From Campylobacterales bacterium (GTDB lineage: Bacteria > Campylobacterota > Campylobacteria > Campylobacterales > QNZT01): a stretch of 64,000 bases of DNA. The stretch covers positions 1 to 64,000 of the forward strand of contig JALVVR010000034.1 of assembly GCA_027023305.1 (NCBI GenBank), read 5' to 3'. Every line of letters begins with the position of its first letter. Positions within the stretch are counted from its first letter, which is position 1. The notes beneath the pieces were generated by a model. It worked only from the letters and a program-made list of their open reading frames with translations. It was not told where the DNA came from and did not search any database. A program made the translations under genes and the position numbers. Below, piece by piece: positions 18,412 to 26,632 of this stretch.

Positions 18412-19008
18412 TTATTTTATAGTCGGTGGTGTGATATTTTTACCAAGGAGTGCATAACTTTTACCAACTCTTGCTACTGGTTCAAAATCTATTGTGATTT
18501 TTTCACTATCTTTGATAATTTTGTCATCTATAAATTGAGCTTTTATTTCTACTATTAGTGGAATAGTCTTTGAATCTTTTAACTCTATCACTTGGTATAG
18601 TTCACAAAAAAAAGCACTTGGAACATCTGCAACCATAGGAGGAAAATCTTCAAAAATATCTTTAGTTTTTATATCAAATACTTTTGCTTCACTTTCATCT
18701 TCTCTAAGCTCTTTTGAACTAAAGTGCATCTTTTCAAGGCTTTTTTCATCAACCATACAGATAGTACACTTTTTTGTTTCTCTTATATTTTTCAGTGTAT
18801 CTTTTTGGCTTCCATCACTCTTATGACCAATGCTTACTATCATAGTTGGTGGATTTGAACTAAGTCCTGTAAAGTAGCTAAAAGGTGCGATATTTAAAAC
18901 TCCACTTTTGCTTTTTGTAACTATCCAAGCTATTGGTCTTGGGATGATGGTTTGAGCCATAAGCTGGTATTTTTCTGTAAGTTCTTTGTCTTTGTAATCA
19001 ATAATCAT
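18412..19008 (-). CDS. Flavin reductase-like FMN-binding split-barrel protein
   Basis: This 198-residue cytoplasmic protein shows the family core: TIIPRPIAWIVTKSKSGVLNIAPFSYFTGLSSNPPTMIVSIG for FMN binding and NIRETKKCTICMV. Members reduce FMN or use it as cofactor with NAD(P)H; the partner is unknown. It may work with the adjacent TauE/SafE exporter. The start ATG is preceded by an AGAGGTG ribosome-binding site. Confidence 0.88.
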   Translation of the reverse strand: MIIDYKDKELTEKYQLMAQTIIPRPIAWIVTKSKSGVLNIAPFSYFTGLSSNPPTMIVSIGHKSDGSQKDTLKNIRETKKCTICMVDEKSLEKMHFSSKELREDESEAKVFDIKTKDIFEDFPPMVADVPSAFFCELYQVIELKDSKTIPLIVEIKAQFIDDKIIKDSEKITIDFEPVARVGKSYALLGKNITPPTIK

Positions 19009-19108
19009 TATACACCTCTTGTTTTTATACTTATTATAATATCATATTTAACAATTACTTAACATTAATTTTCTATCATGCAATATAAAAAATCAAAAAG
19101 GAACTTTC

Positions 19109-20182
19109 ATGAAGATATTTAAATTATTTTTAGTTTTGGTTACAGTTTTAGGTTTGCAACTTAGTGCAAAAGATTTTTCAAAGATGAGTAAGCATCCTAC
19201 ACTTTTACAAAGTGGTAAAGCGAAGATGTGGTGTCATGTTTGTGGTATGAGTTTGAAAATGTTTTATAAGACTAGTCATGCTGTAAAGTTAAAAGATGGG
19301 TCGGCTAGGCAATATTGTAGTATCAGATGTTTGGTTGTTGATTATCCAAAGATTAAAGACAGAGTCAAAGAGATTTTAGTTGCTGATGCTAAAAGTGGAA
19401 AAATGATAGATGTAAACAAAGCTTTTTATGTTGTTGGAAGCAAAGTAAAAGGGACTATGAGTAAGGTTAGTAAAGTGGCATTTTCAAGAGAGGTCGATGC
19501 AAAAGCTTTCCAGAAAGAATTTAGTGGGAAGATAGTTAGTTTTAAAGAAGCATTTGAGTTAGCAAAGAAAAATCTTAAAGCTGATATGATGATGCTTAAT
19601 ATGAAAAAAAAGATGATGATTTTTCCAAAAGGGAAAATGATTTATAAAAAGATGTGTAAAAGTGATGTAGATGGAAGTAAATTTGCTACTATTGGAGAGC
19701 TTAAAAGTTATTTGATGAGTAGTAAAGTTTGTGGTGATGTTAAGGGTAAAAAACTTCAAATGTTAGCTCTTTATATAAAGGGTGGTAAAGAAAAAACAAA
19801 AGGTGCTAGAATATCAGTACCAAAAGATGCAAAGTGTCCAGTTTGTGGAATGTTTGTAGCAAAATTTCCAAGATGGGTAGCTGAAGTTGTTTTGAGTGAT
19901 GGTAAAAAACTTTATTTTGATGGTGCAAAAGATATGTTTAAGTATCTTTTATCTCATAAAGCATCTAAAAAGAGTATTTTAGTAAATGACTATTATCACC
20001 AAGTTGCTATAAATGCAAAAGATGCTTTTTTTGTAGTAGGAAGTAATGTTTTAGGACCTATGGGAAATGAGCTTATACCTTTTTTAAAACAGAGCGATGC
20101 AAAGACTTTTATGAGAGATCATAATGGTAAAAAGATATTAAAATATAGTGAAATAAATAGTGAGGTTGTAAAAGGACTTTGA
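19109..20182 (+). CDS. Secreted tandem NosL-domain protein
   Basis: This 357-residue protein has a signal peptide (about residues 1-20) and two NosL-like copper-binding domains, each opening with a CxxCGM motif: WCHVCGM with C42/C45 and KCPVCGM with C243/C246. NosL is a periplasmic Cu(I) chaperone for nitrous oxide reductase. Between the domains (about 175-225) lies a segment spaced like a small cytochrome c but without CxxCH. No nosZ is present in the window, so the copper client may be another enzyme. It heads a cluster with an ABC exporter. Confidence 0.82.
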   Translation: MKIFKLFLVLVTVLGLQLSAKDFSKMSKHPTLLQSGKAKMWCHVCGMSLKMFYKTSHAVKLKDGSARQYCSIRCLVVDYPKIKDRVKEILVADAKSGKMIDVNKAFYVVGSKVKGTMSKVSKVAFSREVDAKAFQKEFSGKIVSFKEAFELAKKNLKADMMMLNMKKKMMIFPKGKMIYKKMCKSDVDGSKFATIGELKSYLMSSKVCGDVKGKKLQMLALYIKGGKEKTKGARISVPKDAKCPVCGMFVAKFPRWVAEVVLSDGKKLYFDGAKDMFKYLLSHKASKKSILVNDYYHQVAINAKDAFFVVGSNVLGPMGNELIPFLKQSDAKTFMRDHNGKKILKYSEINSEVVKGL

Positions 20183-20454
20183 GTGATAATTTAAAATATT
20201 TATATTTTTTTATAATTTTTTTAATATGTTTTTCTATCTTTGAAGTTATTTATTTTAAGAATCATAGTTATGATTATAAAACAAAAATAAAAGTTGCCAA
20301 ACTTTTAACGATGCCCGATCTTTCTGTTTGTAGTGAAGCATTTTATATAAGGCATCGGAGTTTAACTACTGTGGGAGATGCTTTTAGTCTATCTCCCTCT
20401 TTTTTAGCATATTTCCCTAGTGATTTTGTTTATTCTCCTGTGAGGAAACCATGA
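20179..20454 (+). CDS. Small membrane-anchored protein of unknown function
   Basis: This 91-residue protein starts at a TTG that overlaps the stop of the tandem NosL gene; AAAGGA lies just upstream. One hydrophobic helix (about residues 8-26) anchors a short periplasmic or cytoplasmic tail containing PDLSVCSEAFYIRHRSLT. It overlaps the ABC permease start by 4 bases. No family is recognised. The tight coupling argues that it is real and belongs to the NosL/ABC complex. Confidence 0.6.
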   Translation: MSDNLKYLYFFIIFLICFSIFEVIYFKNHSYDYKTKIKVAKLLTMPDLSVCSEAFYIRHRSLTTVGDAFSLSPSFLAYFPSDFVYSPVRKP

Positions 20455-21620
20455 ATATTAAACTACTTGATTTTGCACTCTCATCTCTGAAAAGAAGATT
20501 TTGGAAAAATTTTTCAATATTTTCAATATTTTTTATACTTATTTTCACTCTTTTTTCAGTTTTATTTATAGCCAATTCAATAAAAAAAGAGTTGGAACTT
20601 ACTTATAATTCTCTACCAGATATATATGTCCAAAGGATGGTGGGAGGTCGAGTAAAAGATATGAAAATAGATAGAATATACAAAATAGCTGATATATCAG
20701 GAGTCAAAAGTGTAATTCCAAGAGTTTGGGGATATTATTATTTTCAAAGTGCAGGAGTAAACTTTAGTTTGGTAGGACTTGATTTTACTATGGATAGCTT
20801 TAAAAAAAATTATAGTGATGTGATAGAAAAGTTTTATGATATAAATGAAACGAATTTTATGGTGGTTGGACAAGGAGTAAAAAAAATACTTGAAAAAAGT
20901 TACTATCATAATAGCTTTAACTTTGTTAAACCCAATGGAGAGTTTTTGAAAGTTAAGTTTTTGGGAGTTTTTAAGGGAGATAGTGAACTTGAAAGTAGTG
21001 ATACTATGTTGTTGCCTATCAGTGTTGTAAGAGAGATTTTTGGTATGGAAGAGGATGAAATAAGTGATATAGTTGTAAAGGTATCAAATCCACTTGAAGT
21101 TGGAATTGTAAAAACAAAGATAAAATATCTTTATCCTGATTGTAGAGTTTTAAGTCGCAATGATATAAAAGTTTCTTATCAAAATATATTTGATTATAAA
21201 AGTGGATTATTTTTGGCTTTATATTTTAGTTCTTTTTTAGCATTTTTTATACTTGTTTTTGAAAAGGCTAGTTCTATTTCTAAAGAACAAGTTCGTGAAA
21301 TTGGAATATTTAAAGCTGTTGGTTGGCAAGTTAATGATGTTTTGAAGTTAAAGTTTTTCGAATCAGCTCTTTTATCAGTTTTGGCTTATTTATTGGCTTT
21401 GGTTTTTGCATATGCATATGTTTATATTTTAGAAGCTCCACTTTTAAAAAATCTTTTTATGGGATATAGTATTTTAAAACCTGAGTTTAAGTTGATACCT
21501 GTATTTGATATTGGTTTGATGGTTAGTGTATTTTTAGCAACAGTTCCTCTTTATTTAGCAGCAACGATCATACCTACTTGGAGAGCTTCAGTTGTTGAAG
21601 TTGAGGAGGCTCTTAGATGA
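20451..21620 (+). CDS. FtsX/MacB-type ABC transporter permease
   Basis: This 389-residue protein has one N-terminal membrane helix (about 20-45), a large extracytoplasmic domain (about 48-260, MacB_PCD-like) and three C-terminal helices with an FtsX core including EQVREIGIFKAVGWQVNDVLKLKFFESALLS. Such permeases do not move small solutes but drive lipoprotein release or periplasmic mechanics, resembling NosY-linked or LolCE systems. It overlaps the ATPase gene by 4 bases. Confidence 0.88.
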   Translation: MNIKLLDFALSSLKRRFWKNFSIFSIFFILIFTLFSVLFIANSIKKELELTYNSLPDIYVQRMVGGRVKDMKIDRIYKIADISGVKSVIPRVWGYYYFQSAGVNFSLVGLDFTMDSFKKNYSDVIEKFYDINETNFMVVGQGVKKILEKSYYHNSFNFVKPNGEFLKVKFLGVFKGDSELESSDTMLLPISVVREIFGMEEDEISDIVVKVSNPLEVGIVKTKIKYLYPDCRVLSRNDIKVSYQNIFDYKSGLFLALYFSSFLAFFILVFEKASSISKEQVREIGIFKAVGWQVNDVLKLKFFESALLSVLAYLLALVFAYAYVYILEAPLLKNLFMGYSILKPEFKLIPVFDIGLMVSVFLATVPLYLAATIIPTWRASVVEVEEALR

Positions 21621-22282
21621 GTGAAATTATTTTAGAAAATATTACTAAAATTTATAATAAAGATACAATAAAAGAGGTAGTTGCACTTGATAATATAAGT
21701 TTTAGAGTCGATAAAGGTGAAGTAGTTTTACTCTTAGGTGCTAGTGGAAGTGGTAAAAGTACACTTCTTTCTATGATGGCTGGATTTCTAAAACCAACAA
21801 ATGGAAAAGTGGTAGTAAAAGGTGAAGTTATATCTAAGTTACCTGATCATTTTGCTACTGATTTTAGAAGAGATAATATAGGATTTATTTTTCAAAAGTT
21901 TAATCTTTTAGAAGATTTGAGTGTTAAAGAAAATGTTTTGCTTCCTCTTATCCCATTAAAAATTGATTTTAAGAGTATGGAAGAAAAATGTGATACGGTT
22001 TTGAAAATGTTTAAAATACTTCATAAAAAAGAGCAAAAAGTATCAAAACTTTCTGGTGGAGAACAACAAAGATGTGCTATCGCTAGAGCTATGATAAATA
22101 ATCCAAATATTATTTTAGCTGATGAACCAACTGCAAATTTAGATAAAAAATTATCTGAGAATTTTATAGATATTTTAATGAATTTGAAAAATTTAGGTAA
22201 AACTATAATTATCGCTACTCATGATAGTAGATTTGAGGGATTAGAATTTGTAGATAGGAAAATAGATGTTTCTATCTCCTGA
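21617..22282 (+). CDS. ABC transporter ATPase (LolD/MacB type)
   Basis: The 221-residue ATPase has Walker A GASGSGKST, Q-loop FIFQKFNLL, signature LSGGEQQR, Walker B IILADEPTANLD and switch ATHD. It pairs with the preceding FtsX-type permease. The order NosL, permease, ATPase suggests a role in assembling or maintaining a copper protein in the periplasm. Confidence 0.93.
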   Translation: MSEIILENITKIYNKDTIKEVVALDNISFRVDKGEVVLLLGASGSGKSTLLSMMAGFLKPTNGKVVVKGEVISKLPDHFATDFRRDNIGFIFQKFNLLEDLSVKENVLLPLIPLKIDFKSMEEKCDTVLKMFKILHKKEQKVSKLSGGEQQRCAIARAMINNPNIILADEPTANLDKKLSENFIDILMNLKNLGKTIIIATHDSRFEGLEFVDRKIDVSIS

Positions 22283-23228
22283 AGTTTTTATCAATTTACT
22301 TGTTGATTTTTTAATACTTTTATTTTCATCATTTGCTTTTTTTATCTCTTTGGGTATTGTTAAATATTTTGATATAAACAAAGATACTCCTCGTCAATAT
22401 AATCTTTTAAAAAGAACTTATTTAGCATCAATAATAGTTCAATATGCACTTTTTTTTAAGATAATTTTACTTTTTTATTTTGTTTTTACGATTGATAAAA
22501 TCTCTGTTTTACTTCCTGGTGCGATGTGTGGAGCAGGGGTAATAACTGCAAATCATTTTGGGATATATCTGCTTAGTTTGAAAGTAGTAAATATCTATCT
22601 TTTTGGTTTTTGGATACTTTTTAACAAAGAAGATATGAAGACAAAAGATTATCACTATACAAGGTTAAAATTTAAGTTTTTTATAGCTTTGTTTTTGCTT
22701 CTTTTATTGGAGTTTGTTTTAGAAATTTTTTACTTTCATGGGATAAATCCAGCTAAGGTTGTTAGTTGTTGTGGTGTACTTTTTAACAGTGCAAAGAGTT
22801 TAGGTATAAGTTTGCTTTTAAATATACCAAGAGATATAGTTGTAGGAATCTTTTACTTTGTTTTTTTGATGATTTTGGGATTTGGTTATTTTAAAAAAGA
22901 TATTTTATTTTCAATCTTTTCTTTATTGTTTGTTTTAGTTACTATTTTAGCAATAATAGTTTTTTTTAGTCCTTATATCTATGAACTTCCAAGACATAAA
23001 TGTCCGTTTTGTTTGCTTCAAAAAGAGTATTATTTTGTTGGGTATTTTGTTTATGTGTTTTTGTTTATTGGTAGTTTTTTAGGGATTTATCAAGGGATAT
23101 CAAAAGTTGTTCTAAAAAAAAGGGTAAATTTTTATAAAAAAGCTTTTCTTTTTGATAGTTTAGTAGTTTTGATACTTAGCTTTTATCCGTTATACTACTA
23201 TTTTAAAAATCATATTTGGTTGTTTTGA
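22266..23228 (+). CDS. Polytopic membrane protein with conserved-looking cysteines
   Basis: This 320-residue protein is mostly hydrophobic, with about eight to nine membrane helices. Cysteines occur as GAMCGAGVITANHFG, VSCCGVLFN and HKCPFCLLQKEYY. The CPFCLLQK sequence recalls DsbB/VKOR-like quinone-reducing thiol motifs, but the overall fold is not recognised as either. It overlaps the ATPase gene by 17 bases, so it is likely part of the same complex. Function unknown; a thiol or copper role is inference. Confidence 0.65.
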   Translation: MFLSPEVFINLLVDFLILLFSSFAFFISLGIVKYFDINKDTPRQYNLLKRTYLASIIVQYALFFKIILLFYFVFTIDKISVLLPGAMCGAGVITANHFGIYLLSLKVVNIYLFGFWILFNKEDMKTKDYHYTRLKFKFFIALFLLLLLEFVLEIFYFHGINPAKVVSCCGVLFNSAKSLGISLLLNIPRDIVVGIFYFVFLMILGFGYFKKDILFSIFSLLFVLVTILAIIVFFSPYIYELPRHKCPFCLLQKEYYFVGYFVYVFLFIGSFLGIYQGISKVVLKKRVNFYKKAFLFDSLVVLILSFYPLYYYFKNHIWLF

Positions 23229-23235
23229 TTATGTG

Positions 23236-23244
23236 TGGTATAAT
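23236..23244 (+). promoter_or_regulatory. Extended -10 promoter of the toxin-antitoxin pair
   Basis: TGGTATAAT is a perfect extended -10 element 32 bases upstream of the antitoxin ATG. It would let the inserted module be transcribed independently of the surrounding cluster. Confidence 0.6.
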
Positions 23245-23275
23245 TTGGGTAGAAAAATTTTTTAAAGGTTGAGAA

Positions 23276-23452
23276 ATGGAAGTTGAAACTGTTCAAGTTG
23301 AAGATAATGATTTTGAGATCGGTGGTATTGATGATGTAAAAAAAAGAGTCTTGGAGGCTGAAGCAAGGATAAAAAAGGGAGATTTTTTAACCCAAGAAGA
23401 GTATGAAGAAGAGATGGAGAAGTTTTTTAAGAGACTAGATGAAAATAATTAG
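23276..23452 (+). CDS. Probable antitoxin of a RelE/ParE-type module
   Basis: This 58-residue acidic protein (MEVETVQVEDNDFEIGG...) is rich in Glu/Asp and helix formers (KKRVLEAEARIKKGDFL, EEYEEEMEKFFKRLDE). A TGAGAAATG start context and its own -10 box precede it. It overlaps the toxin gene by 14 bases, the usual antitoxin-toxin arrangement. Antitoxin identity is inferred from position; no named DNA-binding domain is seen. Confidence 0.65.
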   Translation: MEVETVQVEDNDFEIGGIDDVKKRVLEAEARIKKGDFLTQEEYEEEMEKFFKRLDENN

Positions 23453-23711
23453 GGATAAAGAGTATTTAAGTCAATTAAAGAATATTTTAATATATATAAA
23501 AAAAGATAAGAAGTTAGCATCTAAGAAGTTTAAAGAAAAGCTTGATGCTAAAATAAATGATATACCTTTAAATCCATATATTCATAGAAAATCATACTTT
23601 TTTGATAATAAAGATTATCGAGATCTTATTTACAAAGGATATATTGTGATTTACAAGATAGTGAAAGATGAAATATGGATTTTAGAAATTTTTAAATGGA
23701 TAGAGAGATGA
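23439..23711 (+). CDS. RelE/ParE-superfamily toxin
   Basis: This 90-residue basic protein has the RelE/ParE layout: an N-terminal helical hairpin (LSQLKNILIYIKKDKKLASKKFKEKL) and a C-terminal beta sheet (YRDLIYKGYIVIYKIVKDEIWILEIF). The R-DLIYKGYIVIYKI stretch is diagnostic of the ParE-like branch. Whether it cuts mRNA or poisons gyrase cannot be told from sequence. Confidence 0.82.
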   Translation: MKIIRDKEYLSQLKNILIYIKKDKKLASKKFKEKLDAKINDIPLNPYIHRKSYFFDNKDYRDLIYKGYIVIYKIVKDEIWILEIFKWIER

Positions 23712-24172
23712 AAAACTTACTTTTGATACTAATTTTAATCTTTACAGGTTGTGAAAGCATGAGTGTGACAAAAAGAGGAAATGATAAAAAAGTTCCTTTG
23801 AGTTTTGAAAAAGGTAAGATTGATTGTCCTATGTGCAAGATGCCACTGAAAACCAAGATACATACTGCACAGGCAGTTTTGCCAAATGGTGTAACTTACT
23901 TTTTTGATGATCCCGGATGTATGGCTTTGTGGTTAAAGAAAAGAGATAGTAAAAACATAGTTCTTTGGATATACAGTGATGATACAAAAAAGTATATAGA
24001 TGCAAAAAAGGCTTTTTATAAACTAGGTGATCATACTCCTATGCACTATGGTTTTGGTGCTTATGAAAAGGGTGGAGATGGCAAGGTTGGATTTAGTGAG
24101 TTTTTGCTTAAGATGAAAAGAGGGGAAAATATGACAAATCCAGCTGTTAGAAAAAGGTTTTTGGGAGAGTAA
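23708..24172 (+). CDS. NosL-family lipoprotein
   Basis: From the ATG at 23708 the protein is 154 residues with a lipoprotein signal ending in LIFTGC, so it is anchored facing the periplasm. The NosL core begins with CPMCKMPL and continues with HTAQAVLPNGVTYFFDDPGCM, giving cysteine and methionine ligands for Cu(I). A start four codons upstream is possible but would overlap the toxin gene further. It is separated from the tandem NosL gene by the inserted TA module. Confidence 0.87.
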   Translation: MKNLLLILILIFTGCESMSVTKRGNDKKVPLSFEKGKIDCPMCKMPLKTKIHTAQAVLPNGVTYFFDDPGCMALWLKKRDSKNIVLWIYSDDTKKYIDAKKAFYKLGDHTPMHYGFGAYEKGGDGKVGFSEFLLKMKRGENMTNPAVRKRFLGE

Positions 24173-24247
24173 AGCCCCTGTAAAACCTACTTTCTTAAAA
24201 TAATCATAAAATCTTGATTAAAATCAATAAAAACAAACAAAAAATAG

Positions 24248-24253
24248 TATAAT
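24248..24253 (+). promoter_or_regulatory. Probable -10 box for the CopD-like operon
   Basis: TATAAT lies 30 bases upstream of the 24283 start in a 110-base intergenic region. It suggests that the five genes to 27241 can be transcribed as their own unit. Confidence 0.45.
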
Positions 24254-24282
24254 ATACCACTTTAAAACAATTAGGATAATAT

Positions 24283-24726
24283 ATGTCTGATATAATCTTT
24301 TATTTTCACTTATTGGCTGCTGCTAGTTGGGTCGGAGGGGCGATGCTTCTTTTTATCCTAGGTATAGGACTTAGAGATAAAGAGGCACAAAAGATAGTGT
24401 ATCATCATATAGGTCCACTTTATGGGTATTTTGAAAGTGTAGTTTTAGTTATACTTTTAACTACTGGTGGATATATGTTATGGGATAAAGGACTTATATC
24501 AGTTTTTGAGTCTAAAGGAGCATTTGCAGAACTTCTTTGGATTAAGCTTATCCTAGTTGGTTTAATAACTTTTGCAACTATAGTTCACATGACTATCTCT
24601 CTAAAAGCACATGGAAGAGAGAGAAGTCAAAGAGAAAAGATTATTTCAAGAGGAACATCTTTGATGATATTTTTTCTAAATCTTGTGATACTGTATTTTG
24701 CTATACAAATAAGAAATATATTATAA
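24283..24726 (+). CDS. CopD-like membrane protein
   Basis: This 147-residue protein has four membrane helices. The first contains FHLLAAASWVGGAMLLF, the histidine-tryptophan-glycine pattern of CopD/HemJ-like proteins, and histidines recur in VHMTISLKAHGRERSQ. Such proteins bind copper or haem in the inner membrane. It is the first gene of a run of five with short gaps. Confidence 0.75.
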   Translation: MSDIIFYFHLLAAASWVGGAMLLFILGIGLRDKEAQKIVYHHIGPLYGYFESVVLVILLTTGGYMLWDKGLISVFESKGAFAELLWIKLILVGLITFATIVHMTISLKAHGRERSQREKIISRGTSLMIFFLNLVILYFAIQIRNIL

Positions 24727-24737
24727 GGAGATTTTTC

Positions 24738-25070
24738 ATGGAGAAAAAAGAGATTCAAGTTGAAGGTGCAACAGTACCATTTTATGAGTATAAAACAGAT
24801 GAGGGAAGAGTTATAGAGTTTGATACTAGTAGAACAGGTCCACCTGAACCTATGGTAAATGGTATGACTGCTTTAAAACTGGTAGATCCAAATACAAAAG
24901 TTGTGATGATAAATCACAAAATGCCAATGGGGTTTTTAAAAAAAGTAGAGGAAAACTATATCGTAGAAAAAGAAGAGTTGGAAGGTGGATTGGTAAGACT
25001 TACATTCTCTTATAAAGAGGGAGCAAGTGAAAAAGCAGATCTAAGTGATGCTAGTTGTAGTGGGCATTAA
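24738..25070 (+). CDS. Hypothetical 110-residue protein with C-terminal CSGH
   Basis: A soluble 110-residue protein with no signal peptide, predicted to be mostly beta with a charged C-terminus ending in DASCSGH. The lone Cys and His at the end could bind metal. It has a good ribosome-binding site (AAGGAG) and lies 11 bases after the CopD-like gene and 2 bases before the oxidase-like gene. No family is recognised. Confidence 0.65.
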   Translation: MEKKEIQVEGATVPFYEYKTDEGRVIEFDTSRTGPPEPMVNGMTALKLVDPNTKVVMINHKMPMGFLKKVEENYIVEKEELEGGLVRLTFSYKEGASEKADLSDASCSGH

Positions 25071-25072
25071 CT

Positions 25073-26338
25073 ATGGCTAAACAGTTAGCAACTGAAATGG
25101 CGCCACCATTTAACTTGGTGGCTCACTTTATGTTAGCAGGTGGCTTTTTCTATGCTTTGGTTTCTTTAATACTTCCATTTTATGCTTCATATCTTGATAG
25201 CTTTTTTGTAAGTTCTACCATAGCTGCTGTATCACATCTGTTTTTACTTGGCTTTGTCATGATGATAATCTTTGGAGCTATGTATCAGTTGATACCAGTT
25301 ATTTTAGAAATACCACTTTTCTCAAAAGATTTTGCTTATGTACAGTTTTATATATTTGTCGTAGGGCTAAGTTTGATGAGCTTTGGTTTTTTCTTTGAAG
25401 AAAACTATTTGCCATATCTTACATATGGGGCTTTGATGGTTTATATTTCTATGATTATATTTACCGTAAATATCTTCTTAACTTACAAAAATATAGAGGA
25501 GTGGAGTATTTCTGCAAAGTATATCTTAGCTTCAAATATATTTTTATTTGTAGGAGTTAGTTTTGGTCTTTTAGCTGCACTAAATATGCAGTATGGATTT
25601 TTAAGTATTGATATGATGAGTATAGTAAAAGCCCATATTGGTGGAGTATTACTAGGTTATGTTTTCATGACAATAGTTGGAGTGGCTATGGTGCTTATCC
25701 CTATGTTTTCACTCTCTCATGGATTTGATGACAAGTATGTAGATATAGGATTTTACTTTATAGTTGCTGGTGTGATACTTTATGTGATTGGAAACTTAAC
25801 TAGTTTTGGCTTTTTAGCTGGGTATGGAAGTATAGCTATCGCTATATCGGTTGGGCTTTTTATCTATCAAATGAAAGTGATATTTGATGGAAAAGTAAGA
25901 AAAGAGATAGATTTTTGGGCAAAAAATATGATAGCTTCATTTTTCTTTTTGATAGGAAGTTTAGTTATATTTGCTTTAGGGTATCTGTTTGGTTATGATA
26001 GATTTTTTTTACTTGGTGGATACTTTCTGTTTTTTGGATTTTTGGTAAATATCATAGTTGGACATATCAACAAAATACTTCCGTTTTTGGTTTGGTATCA
26101 GAGATTTGCTCCACTTGTTGGAAAGCAAAAAGTACCTATGCTTAACGATATGGTAGTTATAAAAGTAGCTGATAGACAGTTTTTTATAACACTTTATGGT
26201 ACTTTGATTAGTGGATTTGCCTTACTGTTTGGGTTTAAGTATCTATTTGTACTTGGAACTTTGGGTATGGTAGTTGGGGCAGTTATGGTTATATATAATA
26301 TGTATTATACATTAGTTTATAAAGAGGAGAGAAAATGA
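25073..26338 (+). CDS. Haem-copper-oxidase-subunit-I-like membrane protein
   Basis: This 421-residue protein has about 12 membrane helices. Histidines within helices (AHFMLAGG, VSHLFLLGFVMMIIFGAMYQLIPV, KAHIGGVLLGYVFMTIVG, VGHINKILPFLVWYQ) resemble the COX1/CcoN/NorB superfamily. H...G..YQ..P in the second helix is the low-spin haem pattern. Motifs for a full binuclear centre with adjacent His-His were not found. It is likely a haem-binding relative rather than a terminal oxidase. Confidence 0.65.
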   Translation: MAKQLATEMAPPFNLVAHFMLAGGFFYALVSLILPFYASYLDSFFVSSTIAAVSHLFLLGFVMMIIFGAMYQLIPVILEIPLFSKDFAYVQFYIFVVGLSLMSFGFFFEENYLPYLTYGALMVYISMIIFTVNIFLTYKNIEEWSISAKYILASNIFLFVGVSFGLLAALNMQYGFLSIDMMSIVKAHIGGVLLGYVFMTIVGVAMVLIPMFSLSHGFDDKYVDIGFYFIVAGVILYVIGNLTSFGFLAGYGSIAIAISVGLFIYQMKVIFDGKVRKEIDFWAKNMIASFFFLIGSLVIFALGYLFGYDRFFLLGGYFLFFGFLVNIIVGHINKILPFLVWYQRFAPLVGKQKVPMLNDMVVIKVADRQFFITLYGTLISGFALLFGFKYLFVLGTLGMVVGAVMVIYNMYYTLVYKEERK

Positions 26339-26631
26339 TAACAGAAGAGCAAGTGATAGAGTCTTTAAAGACAGTTATAGATCCAGAAGTTGGGTTTGAT
26401 GTTTACTCTATGGGGCTTATATATAAGATAGATATAGATGATAAAAAAGTAGATGTAGAGATGACTCTTTCAACAAGAGGTTGTCCTTTGCATGAACTGA
26501 TAAAACAGTGGGTAAAAGATGCAGTTGAAAAAGTCCCAGGGGTTGAAGAAGCAAACATAAACATAGTTTGGGAACCAGCTTGGAATGCTTCAATGGCAAG
26601 TGATGAAGTAAAAAAAGCAATGGGAGGATGA
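26335..26631 (+). CDS. MIP18/DUF59-family Fe-S assembly-type protein
   Basis: This 98-residue cytoplasmic protein has the family core VIDPEVGFDVYSMGLIY and STRGCPLHELIKQWV with the conserved cysteine, plus VPGVEEANINIVWEPAW. Relatives (SufT, MIP18, PaaD) act in iron-sulfur cluster assembly. It overlaps the oxidase-like gene by 4 bases and is followed 1 base later by the FmdE-like gene. Confidence 0.88.
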   Translation: MITEEQVIESLKTVIDPEVGFDVYSMGLIYKIDIDDKKVDVEMTLSTRGCPLHELIKQWVKDAVEKVPGVEEANINIVWEPAWNASMASDEVKKAMGG

Positions 26632-26632
26632 T

